Source: Clostridiales bacterium (GTDB lineage: Bacteria; Bacillota; Clostridia; Christensenellales; Aristaeellaceae). Taken from it: a DNA stretch of 28,897 nt. The position numbers and the translations under genes were made by a program. The notes below the pieces were generated by a model that searched no databases, had not been told where the DNA came from, and saw nothing but the letters and a program-made list of their open reading frames with translations. Positions 7,021-14,364 of the stretch are shown one piece after another (position 1 is the stretch's first letter; each line of letters opens with the position of its first letter). Location of the stretch: the NCBI GenBank assembly GCA_004557125.1, contig SFET01000026.1, positions 1 to 28,897 on the forward strand. The letters run 5' to 3'.

Positions 7021-7068
7021 AAAAACGGGAAAACAAACCGGCGGCGCGCCTTTGCCCGCCGTGGTTTG
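7021..7068 (-). terminator. Terminator of the luxS-DUF2148 operon
   Basis: Minus strand: CAAACC (7068-7063), inner GGCGG/CCGCC pairing, then GGTTTG (7039-7034), followed by TTTTCCCGTTTTT. An AC bulge interrupts the stem. It begins 15 nt after the DUF2148 stop codon. Confidence 0.6.
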
Positions 7069-7083
7069 CGCTTCGATTGTACC

Positions 7084-7626
7084 TCAGCCCTTGCGCTTGC
7101 GATCAAAGAAGGGGGACTTGCCGGTGACGGACAGGGGCAGCCCGAAGATCTGGCGCACGTTTTCGCCCATGATGCCCATCTCCAGCGCGGCGCGGCCGGC
7201 GGAGAAGAGGATGCGGCTGTCCATGCGCAGGTCGGCTGCGGTGGCGGCGGCGCTGCCCAGGGCGATGCCCACATCCACGGGATCATAGACGCACACGCCG
7301 TTGTTCTCGCGGCAGGCGGCGCAGTTGCTGTGGTGGCAGTAGCCGCAGATCTCGCCCAGGCCGCGCTGGCTCTCCTCGATGCCGATGAGCACCAGCACCT
7401 TCGCGGCGCGCACGTTGCCGGCGTCGCGCAGGAAGAAGTCTGCGCCCTGTTCGGCGCCGAACCTCTCCATGGCGTCGGCCACGGAATCCTTGTCGGCGTC
7501 GGTGAGCACGGCGGTGCGGATGGAATCGATGCCCCGGGCCTTGGGGGCGGTGCGCGCAGCCGCGCACACGCGGGCGGCGGCGTCCAGCGCGGCGCGCAGC
7601 TCCATTTCTTCAGAGTGGTAGAACAT
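7084..7626 (-). CDS. DUF2148 ferredoxin-domain protein
   Basis: A 180-aa cytoplasmic protein of the DUF2148 family, described as containing a ferredoxin-like domain. A compact cysteine cluster, CGYCHHSNCAACRENNGVC (C94, C97, C102, C105, C112), could hold an Fe-S cluster or zinc. The rest is an alpha/beta domain with a Gly/Ala-rich C-terminus. The biochemical role is unknown. It starts 18 nt after the luxS stop with SD AAGGAGG in the gap, so it is the second gene of a luxS operon. A terminator follows. Confidence 0.85.
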   Translation of the reverse strand: MFYHSEEMELRAALDAAARVCAAARTAPKARGIDSIRTAVLTDADKDSVADAMERFGAEQGADFFLRDAGNVRAAKVLVLIGIEESQRGLGEICGYCHHSNCAACRENNGVCVYDPVDVGIALGSAAATAADLRMDSRILFSAGRAALEMGIMGENVRQIFGLPLSVTGKSPFFDRKRKG

Positions 7627-7644
7627 AGGAAAGCCTCCTTGCTG

Positions 7645-8124
7645 TCAGTCGGGATAGTTCAGGCGATCCGGCGTGGGCTGCTGAAGCACCTCGCGGATGT
7701 ATTTGCGGGCATGGTACTGCGCCATGGACAGGTTCATGTCCAGGTAGTTGCCGCAGTCCTTCGCGGACGCGCCGGGAATCTCGCCGGCATAGTCCGCGAT
7801 GAAGCGGAACATGCCGTCCATCAGGGGCAGGATGTCGGCGCTTCTGTATTCGCCGGCCAGCAGCAGATAGAAGCCCGTGCGGCAGCCCATGGGGCCGAAG
7901 TACAGCACGCGCGCCTTCCACTGGGGCTCGTTGCGCAGATAGGTGGCGCCCAGGTGCTCGATGGCATGCACGGCAGCGGTGTCCATCACAGGCTCGGTGT
8001 TGGGGCGGGTCATGCGAATGTCAAAGGTGGTGATCTTCTCCTGTCCGGCGCAGTCCACCCGGGAGACATACAGTCCGGTCTGCAGGCGCAGGTGATCGAT
8101 GGTGAAGCTGGTGATTTTTTCCAT
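7645..8124 (-). CDS. luxS: LuxS: S-ribosylhomocysteine lyase
   Basis: A 159-aa enzyme that cleaves S-ribosylhomocysteine to homocysteine and DPD, the precursor of autoinducer-2, within the activated methyl cycle. The metal ligands are all present: HAIEH (His53, Glu56, His57) and Cys124 in KDCGNYLDMN. The catalytic Cys81 is in GPMGCRTG. Length equals the family norm. The ATG at 8124 follows GGGGAGGAG; the upstream extension to 8232 runs through the promoter and is not coding. Expression comes from a promoter at 8163-8190, and a 6-bp inverted repeat lies between promoter and start. The DUF2148 gene is co-transcribed downstream. Confidence 0.97.
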   Translation of the reverse strand: MEKITSFTIDHLRLQTGLYVSRVDCAGQEKITTFDIRMTRPNTEPVMDTAAVHAIEHLGATYLRNEPQWKARVLYFGPMGCRTGFYLLLAGEYRSADILPLMDGMFRFIADYAGEIPGASAKDCGNYLDMNLSMAQYHARKYIREVLQQPTPDRLNYPD

Positions 8125-8137
8125 GGTACTCCTCCCC

Positions 8138-8159
8138 ATGTGGTCATAATACTCCACAT
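8138..8159. promoter_or_regulatory. Inverted repeat in the luxS 5' region
   Basis: ATGTGG (8138-8143) and CCACAT (8154-8159) are separated by 10 nt, between the -10 box and the SD of luxS. It may be an operator or a leader hairpin next to the SD. No regulator can be named. Confidence 0.4.
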
Positions 8160-8162
8160 TTA

Positions 8163-8190
8163 ATTGTATGGAAAGAGATACGGAAGTCAA
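8163..8190 (-). promoter_or_regulatory. Sigma-A-like promoter for luxS
   Basis: Minus strand: -35 TTGACT (8190-8185), a 16-nt spacer, -10 TACAAT (8168-8163). The start codon lies about 39 nt downstream. Confidence 0.75.
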
Positions 8191-8243
8191 GGGTTTTGCG
8201 CGATTTTTTCGGAGAACATTCGGCGCGCGCACTTGTGAAAAAC

Positions 8244-8295
8244 TTTTGAAGATATCCTGCCGCGGTATATTTATGGCACATGAAGTGCATACTCT
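8244..8295 (+). promoter_or_regulatory. Candidate promoter(s) for the Myb-like gene
   Basis: Two readings are possible. A sigma-A form uses TTTTGA (8244-8249), 16 nt, TATATT (8266-8271). A mother-cell sigma-E-like form would use GGTATATT as -35 and CATACTCT (8288-8295) as -10 with a 16-nt gap, slightly longer than usual. Neither is strong. Confidence 0.35.
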
Positions 8296-8325
8296 TAATC
8301 ATCAAGGCTTTGGAGGGTAGGAAGT

Positions 8326-9078
8326 ATGGAGCAGGCTATTTCCAAAACGGGAAGAAGGACGGGGTGGAGCGAGAGCGAAAATCAGCTCCTGTGGGAGACC
8401 GCCGACGAAGCACAGCAGCAGGGCCTGCCGTTGAAGGCCGTATTTGAACAGATCGCCCAGGCGACGGGTCGCCGGCCCAACAGCATTCGCAACTACTACT
8501 ACGCCCAGGTGCGCAACCGGGAGGACGGACACGTTCACGCCGCCCGCTTTGTGCCCTTCACCCAGGAGGAAGTGGACTGGCTGATGGAACAGGTGCTGAC
8601 CGCGCGCGCTGCGGGCCAGAGCGTGCGCAGCTGCCTGCAGAAGCTCTCCGGCGGGGACCACAGCCTGATGCTGCGCTACCAGAACAAGTACCGCGCGGTG
8701 ATCAAGAGCCGTCCGGACTATGTGCGCGCCATGGTGGAGAAGCTCAACAGCGAGGGCGTGATGTGCGACGCGCCCCAGGTGAACCATCGCACCCGCGGCG
8801 ATCTGAACGTCTCCTGCGCGCAGCTGGCAGACGAGGTGCAGCGCGCGGGCGATGCGGAGCTGGCGCGGGCCTTCGATACCATCACCAAATACCTGCGGGA
8901 CCGCCGCAGCGCCGGTGCGGGGGGACAGCTCAGCGGCGCCGTGACGGAGCTGATCGGGCCCATCAAGGACTTCCTGGCCCTGCCGGGAGAGGCGCGCAGC
9001 CGGGAACTGGAGCCCTTCTGCGAGGCGCTGGCCGAGCACATCGGCGCGGTGGAGGCGGCGATGCCCCAGCAGGGCTGA
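8326..9078 (+). CDS. Myb/SANT-like DNA-binding protein
   Basis: A 250-aa protein with two tandem Myb-like helix-turn-helix segments. The first is at about 12-62, starting TGWSESENQLLWETADEA and ending NSIRNYYYAQVR. The second is at about 74-125, starting FVPFTQEEVDWLMEQV and ending LRYQNKYRAVI. The first resembles the N-terminal Myb domain of the RsfA/YlbO sporulation regulators of Bacillus. The C-terminal half (about 150-250) is helical and not recognised. It is probably a transcription regulator. The ATG at 8326 follows GGAGGGTAGGAAGT. It is divergent from luxS and ends at a strong terminator, so it is monocistronic. Its targets are unknown. The link to sporulation is suggested only by the domain and a weak sigma-E-like promoter. 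Confidence 0.75.
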   Translation: MEQAISKTGRRTGWSESENQLLWETADEAQQQGLPLKAVFEQIAQATGRRPNSIRNYYYAQVRNREDGHVHAARFVPFTQEEVDWLMEQVLTARAAGQSVRSCLQKLSGGDHSLMLRYQNKYRAVIKSRPDYVRAMVEKLNSEGVMCDAPQVNHRTRGDLNVSCAQLADEVQRAGDAELARAFDTITKYLRDRRSAGAGGQLSGAVTELIGPIKDFLALPGEARSRELEPFCEALAEHIGAVEAAMPQQG

Positions 9079-9099
9079 GCGGCGTGGAGGCATACAAAG

Positions 9100-9132
9100 A
9101 GCCATCCCCGTAAATTCCGGGGATGGCTTTGC
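9100..9132. terminator. Bidirectional terminator between convergent genes
   Basis: An 11-bp perfect stem, AGCCATCCCCG (9100-9110) with CGGGGATGGCT (9118-9128), 7-nt loop. It is followed by TTGC on plus and CTTTG on minus. It separates the Myb-like gene from the converging secreted-protein gene. Confidence 0.75.
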
Positions 9133-9161
9133 AATGGGAACGGGCGATACCGCAGGCCGGC

Positions 9162-11117
9162 TTACTTTCCCAGTCCCGCCAGGATGGCGCGGAACTCATT
9201 GAGGTTCACGCCCTCGTCTCTGAAGCTGAAGTAGATATACATATCCTCGCGGGTCACCACCGCCCGCTGCACCGCGCCGTTGACGAGGTAGATCTCCACC
9301 GGGGAGCCGGACGCGGTCTCCAGTGTGCCGTCGTCCTTGAGCAGGCCGTAGTGCACGGCGGCGCCGTCCGTATTCATGCCGTAGCTGTCCACATCCATGT
9401 AGAAGGCCCGGTCGCCGTTGACGTAGAGGGCGTAGTAGCTGTATGCGCTCACCTGGATGCTGTCCAGCTCGTAGCCCTCGGGCGGGGTGAAGTCGGGAAT
9501 GCGGCCCTCGAAGATCTTCTTGGCGTCCTCCACGGAATCGGCCGAGTACATGTTGACGTACTCGGTGGAGCGCTCCACCTGCATCACGCCGTTCACGACG
9601 AGGGGCAGGCCCTCGTCCAGCAGGTTCTGCAGCGCCAGCACGCTCTCCTCCGCGGACAGGGTGGCGGCGTTGGCGGTCAGGCCCAGCAGCTCCAGCCGCA
9701 GGCGCTTCACGCCCTCGCCGTTTGCGTCGTTCAGGGAGAGCTCGGTGAGGCCCTCGAGGTCGTTGACCACCGCGCCCCGGCTGCGCTCGACATCGAAGGA
9801 CAGGCTCAGGTCGTGGGGATCCTTTTCATCCAGCAGGGACAGTGCGAGCTCCACGTGGCTCGTGCGCGCGCCGTCCGCCCCTGCGGCGCCGGCGTAACGG
9901 GCGTCCAGCGTGGCCAGAACGTCGCTGTCCTTCTGCAGCTCCATGTCGAAGTGCAGATCGCTTGCATCGCCGGTCTCGCCCTGAAGCGCGCCGAAGGCGC
10001 GGATCCGGTAGGCCTTTGCGCCGCTGAGGATGCCGCTGTCGCCGTATTCGACGTTGTAGCTGAGATCCACGCGCTGGGCGTTTGCGCCGAGGTCGGTGAT
10101 GCTGCCGCTGTACTCCAGCAGGGTCTCCGTGCCGCTGGTGAGGGCGTCGGCGCTGTGCACGCGGTAGCTGATCTGCGTCGTGTCGCCCTGGCGACGGTTT
10201 TCGATGTGGGTGCGCTCCTCGGTGACGGCGTCCAGGTCGGTGACGATCATGTCGATCACCTCGTTGGAAAACTCGGTGCCCTCCACCAGCTGGTAATCGA
10301 GGTCGAACTCCAGCTTCCCGACGCCGCCGGACTGGGAGCCGCTGCCCAGCGGGGTGGCCAGGGGAACGGCCTCGCCGCTTTCGTTCAGCGCCAGCGGGCT
10401 GATATTGTTCAGATCCAGTTCCCCGATCAGCAGGTCTCCCAGGCTCTGGGTCTGGTTGATCAGGTTCAGAATGACTCCGGCGGCGAGGGCGACCTGCGCA
10501 TCCTCGCTCTCGGAGGTGCGCTTCAGGGCGGCGACCAGGCCGTTGAAGTCGGAGTGCAGATCGATGGACTTGCTCGGGCAGAGCGCGCCGTCGACCTCCA
10601 CCTCGGTTCTGTACACCAGGGTGCCGGTGACGTCGCACCAGTTTTCCAGCAGGACGTCGGTGAGGCGATCGTCGAGCGTCTCGTCCTGCAGCAGGGCCAT
10701 CATCGCGCCCTCGCTGTAATAGAGCTCGGCGATGCCGTTGAGGGCGGTTCTGAGCTGCTCGATCTCCTTGCCGGCGGCACCCTCAAACAGCATTCCCAGC
10801 AGGGCGTTTTCGGTGATGGAATAGGCACGGCCGGAATTCATCAGGGAGAAGCGGGCCTGGTCCGGCGCCAGCTCCAGCGACATGGGCAGCAGCACGCTGT
10901 CGCCGGATCGGATCTCGAAGTGGGTCAGGGCCTGCTCCCGGCCGACGGCGGTCGTCAATGCCAGCTCCGGGTTCAGGGTCACGCTCTTGCCGTCCAGGCC
11001 GACGGTCACGTTGCGCACCACCGTGGTGGTGGCGGTCTCCGGCTGTGCCGGCAGCGCGCTCACGCCGCTCATGGACATCGCCAGACAGACAAACAGGGAC
11101 AGAATCAGGTTCAGCAT
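9162..11117 (-). CDS. Large secreted protein of unknown function, paralogue A
   Basis: A 651-aa acidic exported protein. The signal peptide covers about 1-21 and ends VSA before LPAQPETATT. An N-terminal domain (about 35-105: VTVGLDGKSVTLNPEL, then FEIRSGDSVLLPM and ARFSL) is clearly shared with the protein at 12100-14022. The middle (about 110-520) is beta-rich and poorly conserved between the two. The C-terminal region (about 531-651, starting KIFEGRIPDFTPPEGYEL) is again shared and resembles DUF4367-type domains; that resemblance is by eye only. No catalytic motif or cell-wall anchor is visible. SD AAAGGAGG precedes the ATG. It lies 42 nt after the YitT gene and is probably co-transcribed with it. 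Functions such as envelope sensing or ligand binding are guesses. Confidence 0.8.
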   Translation of the reverse strand: MLNLILSLFVCLAMSMSGVSALPAQPETATTTVVRNVTVGLDGKSVTLNPELALTTAVGREQALTHFEIRSGDSVLLPMSLELAPDQARFSLMNSGRAYSITENALLGMLFEGAAGKEIEQLRTALNGIAELYYSEGAMMALLQDETLDDRLTDVLLENWCDVTGTLVYRTEVEVDGALCPSKSIDLHSDFNGLVAALKRTSESEDAQVALAAGVILNLINQTQSLGDLLIGELDLNNISPLALNESGEAVPLATPLGSGSQSGGVGKLEFDLDYQLVEGTEFSNEVIDMIVTDLDAVTEERTHIENRRQGDTTQISYRVHSADALTSGTETLLEYSGSITDLGANAQRVDLSYNVEYGDSGILSGAKAYRIRAFGALQGETGDASDLHFDMELQKDSDVLATLDARYAGAAGADGARTSHVELALSLLDEKDPHDLSLSFDVERSRGAVVNDLEGLTELSLNDANGEGVKRLRLELLGLTANAATLSAEESVLALQNLLDEGLPLVVNGVMQVERSTEYVNMYSADSVEDAKKIFEGRIPDFTPPEGYELDSIQVSAYSYYALYVNGDRAFYMDVDSYGMNTDGAAVHYGLLKDDGTLETASGSPVEIYLVNGAVQRAVVTREDMYIYFSFRDEGVNLNEFRAILAGLGK

Positions 11118-11159
11118 TTTTGACCTCCTTTGCGCATCGCGGTATGCCGTTGGATGGGA

Positions 11160-12020
11160 TCAATCGTTGGGCCGCTGGTAGAAGTTGCCCGAGAGGGCCT
11201 GGGTCCGGATGGAGTTGATGAAGGCGCTCTCGTCGGCCTCGTGTACCCGCTTGACCACGCTGCGGGCCTCCGCGCGGGACACCACCGAATAGACCATCGA
11301 GCGCTCCGTCTGCTGATAGAGGCCCTCGCCCTTGAACAGCGTCGCGCCGTGGTTGGTGGATTTGCGGATCACGTCGTACACCTCGTCGGGGTGCTCGGTG
11401 ATGATGAACAGGGTCTGCTTCTGGTAGCGGGTGAACAGCGCGTGCAGCATCTGGGTGCTGGCGAACTGGTAGAGGATGGAATAGAGCGAGCGCTCCCAGC
11501 CGAACAGCAGGCCCGCCACGCACAGCATCGCCACGTTGCCGCCGAAGATCCAGTTGAAGGTATCGATGCCGTAGCGCTCGGACAGGAAGATGGAGATGAA
11601 GTCCGTGCCGCCGGTGGTGGCGTCCGCGTTCAGGCAGATGGCCATGGCGAAGCCGTTGATGATGCCGCCGAACACGCTCATCAGCAGGCTGTTGTCCGTC
11701 AGCGCAAAGCCGGGGATCAGATCCACCAGCACGCTGCTGATGGCCAGATAGGCGCAGGAGAACAGCGTGAATTTCTTGCCGATGAAGCGGAAGCTGATGA
11801 CCACCGGGATCGCGTTGAGCAGCAGATTGACCAGGGTGTAGGGCAGCGCGATGTGCAGATACTTGGAAAAGATGGACTGAATCAGAATCGTCAGGCCCGA
11901 GAAGCCGCCGGGAAACAGGCCGGCGCCCTTGATGAAGCTGCGGATGTTGAACGCAGAGATGCAGGCCGCCAGTGCAACCAGCAGCAGCCTGCGCGCATCC
12001 CTGCGGGGTTCGATTCGCAT
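11160..12020 (-). CDS. YitT family membrane protein (DUF161/DUF2179)
   Basis: A 286-aa integral membrane protein. Residues about 10-190 form five to six hydrophobic helices with Gly-rich family signatures (GLFPGGFSGLTILIQ and ATTGGTDFIS). Residues about 205-280 form the cytoplasmic DUF2179 domain (LFIITEHPDEVYDVI through SVVKRV). YitT proteins are widespread in Firmicutes and presumed transporters, but no substrate is established. The ATG at 12020 was chosen because AAAGGGG lies 9 nt upstream; an in-frame ATG at 12029 abuts this SD. It has its own sigma-A promoter and sits between two genes for paralogous secreted proteins, with the downstream paralogue 42 nt away. A functional link is suggested only by position. 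Confidence 0.9.
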   Translation of the reverse strand: MRIEPRRDARRLLLVALAACISAFNIRSFIKGAGLFPGGFSGLTILIQSIFSKYLHIALPYTLVNLLLNAIPVVISFRFIGKKFTLFSCAYLAISSVLVDLIPGFALTDNSLLMSVFGGIINGFAMAICLNADATTGGTDFISIFLSERYGIDTFNWIFGGNVAMLCVAGLLFGWERSLYSILYQFASTQMLHALFTRYQKQTLFIITEHPDEVYDVIRKSTNHGATLFKGEGLYQQTERSMVYSVVSRAEARSVVKRVHEADESAFINSIRTQALSGNFYQRPND

Positions 12021-12047
12021 GGGAGACATCCCCTTTCGTATACATTC

Positions 12048-12076
12048 ATTATAGCGGATTTCCCGATAAAGGTAAA
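12048..12076 (-). promoter_or_regulatory. Sigma-A-like promoter for the YitT gene
   Basis: Minus strand: -35 TTTACC (12076-12071), a 17-nt spacer, consensus -10 TATAAT (12053-12048). The -35 lies within the U-tract of the terminator of the gene upstream. Confidence 0.7.
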
Positions 12077-12093
12077 GCGCCTTGCGGAGGCGC
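12065..12093 (-). terminator. Terminator of the 12100-14022 gene
   Basis: Minus strand: GCGCCT (12093-12088) and AGGCGC (12082-12077) around CCGCA, followed by TTTACCTTTATC. It begins 7 nt after the stop codon. The stem is short (6 bp) but GC-rich, so read-through into the YitT gene is plausible. Confidence 0.6.
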
Positions 12094-12099
12094 GGCGCG

Positions 12100-14022
12100 T
12101 CAGTTCATCAGGTCGGCAAGGATCGCCTTCACCTGCGCGTCGTCGAGGTCGAAATAGGAGAGCATCCATGCGCCGTCGGCGGTGTACACGTCTGCGTATC
12201 CAAACTCCATATCAAAATAGCGGGTGTGTTTGGCGATGGCGCCCTCCACCGGTGCGAGCGCCCCGTCCTTCACGGTGAGCATTTCTGTTGCGTCGGTGGA
12301 ATCGGCGAGGCCGCTGAGGGAGAAGTGGCCGTCGTCGGAGACGTATTCGGCGACGAAGTACGCTTCGCCGACGTTGATGCCGTCCAGCGTGAAGCCCTCC
12401 GGCGCGGTGAAGTCGGGGAGCGCGCCCCCGTAGATCTCCGCCGCGGCCTCGAAGCTGTCCACGGTGACGCTATCGTCGTAGTATTCGTCGTAGACGCTGG
12501 GATCGATCCCATCGAAATCCTCCGCGCCCATATCGAGGTCCAGCAGCTGCGTCAGGGCGATCACGCTGTCGTTGGCGCACAGGGTCATGGCGTCGGCGCT
12601 GAGGCTGAAGACCTCGGTGGTCAGCCGGTCGAAGGCGGCGTCCTCCGCATCGGCGTTCAGCGCATACACCTGCGCGCCCGCGAAGGGATCCGTGGCCGCG
12701 GTTTCAGCGCGGTTGAGCTCAAAGGAGATCTGCACGGGCCTGCCGTCGGCGTCGATGTCCATCGCTACGGCGGTGGTCACGCTGCCGTCGTCCTCCAGGC
12801 GATCCTCCGCAGTGAGGTTGACGCCGCTCTCGAAGCGGGAGTCAAAGACGTACTCCCCGGAGTTCCCCTCGATGGTCTGAACGGTGGCCGCGGTGACGTC
12901 GGTGTGCACCAGGCCGTCCACGGCGCTGCTGTCCATGCAAAGGGTGAATTCGCTGCGGTTGCTGTTGCGGTCGATCCGGGTCTCGTGGGCGTCCGTCTCC
13001 GGATCGTACATCTCGGATTCGCTGAAGGAATCGGACTGACTGGACGCGGACACCTCCATGTGCAGCCGCTCCAGATCTACGATCTGCTCTGTCAGGGTCA
13101 GATCCATCTGCATGCTGTCGCCCGCGAGGATGTCCCCGAGCAGATGCATGGACATTTCAACGTCGGCGTCGTCGGCGGTGGCCTGGGTGCGCATGTTCAT
13201 CTGCAGGGTGACGCCGTCCAGCGAGAAATCCAAGGCCAGCTCGCTGCAGGCGGCGTCCTCACCGAGGAACCAGCGCATGTCGAAGGGGATGGAGAAGTCG
13301 ATGCCGGACGCTGCAAGCTCCTCGCGCATCCCGTCGAGCAGGCCGGTTGCGTCATCGCCGTCGAAGCCCGCTGCGACGTTCACCAGCAGCAGATAGCTGC
13401 GCATCATGTCCTCGAGCTCCGGAATGCCGCAGCTGAGGATGCCCTCCAGCAGATCCATCGAGGCATCGGCAGTCAGCTCGCCCTGCAGGCGCTGGCCCGG
13501 ATAGCGAACGCCGTAGATGTCCACCTCGACGTCCTCCGCCTCCGCGCCGCAGGCGCCGGACAGGACCGCAAGCGCCGCGTCGCTGACCTGCCGCTGGAAG
13601 GCAGCGTCGGTGATCGAGCGGGACAGCAGGGCGGAATAGCCGGTCATGTAGTCGCCCAGCAGCGCAAACATCTGCGCATCCGTCCCGTCCATGTCCATCA
13701 GATCCATCAGATCGTCGCCGGAGATGGAATAGACGTTTCCGTTCTGTCCCAGGGAGAAGCGCACGCCGTCGGCGGTGAGCTCGCCCGCCATGGGCAGCAG
13801 CACGCGCTCCCCGTCGACGATCTCGAATTGCAGCCGGGCAACGTCGCTTCCGATGGCGGTGGTGAACCGGGCCTGCGGGGTCAGGGTGACGCTCTCGCCG
13901 TCCACGGCGATGGTCAGATTGCGAAGGGTTCGGGTGGTGGCGGTCTCCGGCTGTGCCGGCAGCGCTGCGCCGCCGCTGAACAGCATGGCGAAGCAGACCA
14001 GGATCGACAGGATCGCGTTCAT
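12100..14022 (-). CDS. Large secreted protein of unknown function, paralogue B
   Basis: A 640-aa very acidic exported protein, paralogous to the product of 9162-11117. The signal peptide covers about 1-20 and ends GGAA before LPAQPETATT. A shared N-terminal domain follows (about 35-105: LTIAVDGESVTLTPQA, FEIVDGERVLLPM, VRFSL). The middle is rich in Asp/Met (for example DLMDLMDMDGTDAQMFALL) with amphipathic beta segments. The C-terminal shared region begins ALPDFTAPEGFTLDGI (about 534-640). A 33-nt stretch (13933-13965) is identical to 11025-11057 in the paralogue, indicating duplication under constraint or conversion. There is no enzyme motif. SD GAAGGAGGG lies before the ATG, with a promoter at 14100-14128. 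The function is unknown to me. Confidence 0.8.
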   Translation of the reverse strand: MNAILSILVCFAMLFSGGAALPAQPETATTRTLRNLTIAVDGESVTLTPQARFTTAIGSDVARLQFEIVDGERVLLPMAGELTADGVRFSLGQNGNVYSISGDDLMDLMDMDGTDAQMFALLGDYMTGYSALLSRSITDAAFQRQVSDAALAVLSGACGAEAEDVEVDIYGVRYPGQRLQGELTADASMDLLEGILSCGIPELEDMMRSYLLLVNVAAGFDGDDATGLLDGMREELAASGIDFSIPFDMRWFLGEDAACSELALDFSLDGVTLQMNMRTQATADDADVEMSMHLLGDILAGDSMQMDLTLTEQIVDLERLHMEVSASSQSDSFSESEMYDPETDAHETRIDRNSNRSEFTLCMDSSAVDGLVHTDVTAATVQTIEGNSGEYVFDSRFESGVNLTAEDRLEDDGSVTTAVAMDIDADGRPVQISFELNRAETAATDPFAGAQVYALNADAEDAAFDRLTTEVFSLSADAMTLCANDSVIALTQLLDLDMGAEDFDGIDPSVYDEYYDDSVTVDSFEAAAEIYGGALPDFTAPEGFTLDGINVGEAYFVAEYVSDDGHFSLSGLADSTDATEMLTVKDGALAPVEGAIAKHTRYFDMEFGYADVYTADGAWMLSYFDLDDAQVKAILADLMN

Positions 14023-14099
14023 GTGGGTCCCTCCTTCGGTTTTGTTCCCTATCTTGGCAGATGGTTTTTGCCCGCGGTGCGGGCTCCCCCTTTGATTCC

Positions 14100-14128
14100 A
14101 TTATGCGGGATGCAGGGCAAAAAGTAAA
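14100..14128 (-). promoter_or_regulatory. Sigma-A-like promoter for paralogue B
   Basis: Minus strand: -35 TTTACT (14128-14123), a 17-nt spacer, -10 CATAAT (14105-14100). A GCCCGC/GCGGGC hairpin (14070-14084) lies in the leader. Confidence 0.6.
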
Positions 14129-14278
14129 GCAAACCGTGGTTGAATTCTGCGCTTGCGCCGCACGAACGCGGCGATTCCGGCATCCCTGCGCCCATCCGCA
14201 GCCGCGCCCCAACAGAAAGGGCAGGCATTTCCATATTTTGACGGCGCACCGTGCAGCGGGGTTCCTGCCGCAATGGAC

Positions 14279-14307
14279 TTTCTTTTTTTTTTCACCCATG
14301 CTATAAT
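14279..14307 (+). promoter_or_regulatory. Extended -10 promoter for helD
   Basis: TGC TATAAT (consensus -10 at 14302-14307 with an extended TGn element). The -35 is weak (TTTCTT at 14279-14284, 17-nt spacer) and overlaps a T-rich run. The rest of the 14129-14278 interval holds nothing I can identify. Confidence 0.6.
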
Positions 14308-14364
14308 GAAAAGAAAGACGGTGCGCGGCGCGCGATCCGGCAAGGGGGAACGGGAGGTAGAAAT

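Noticed and set aside
6022..8163. Long open frames on the strand opposite to known genes (for example 6022-8163, 12082-14127, 9123-11123, 4508-6100 plus)
   Set aside because: High GC removes stop codons in antisense frames. These have no SD, Val/His/Gly-rich composition and overlap well-supported genes.
14244..14326. 9-bp inverted repeat GCGCACCGT / ACGGTGCGC on both sides of the helD promoter
   Set aside because: The arms are 65 nt apart in GC-rich sequence and have no further symmetry, so chance is likely.
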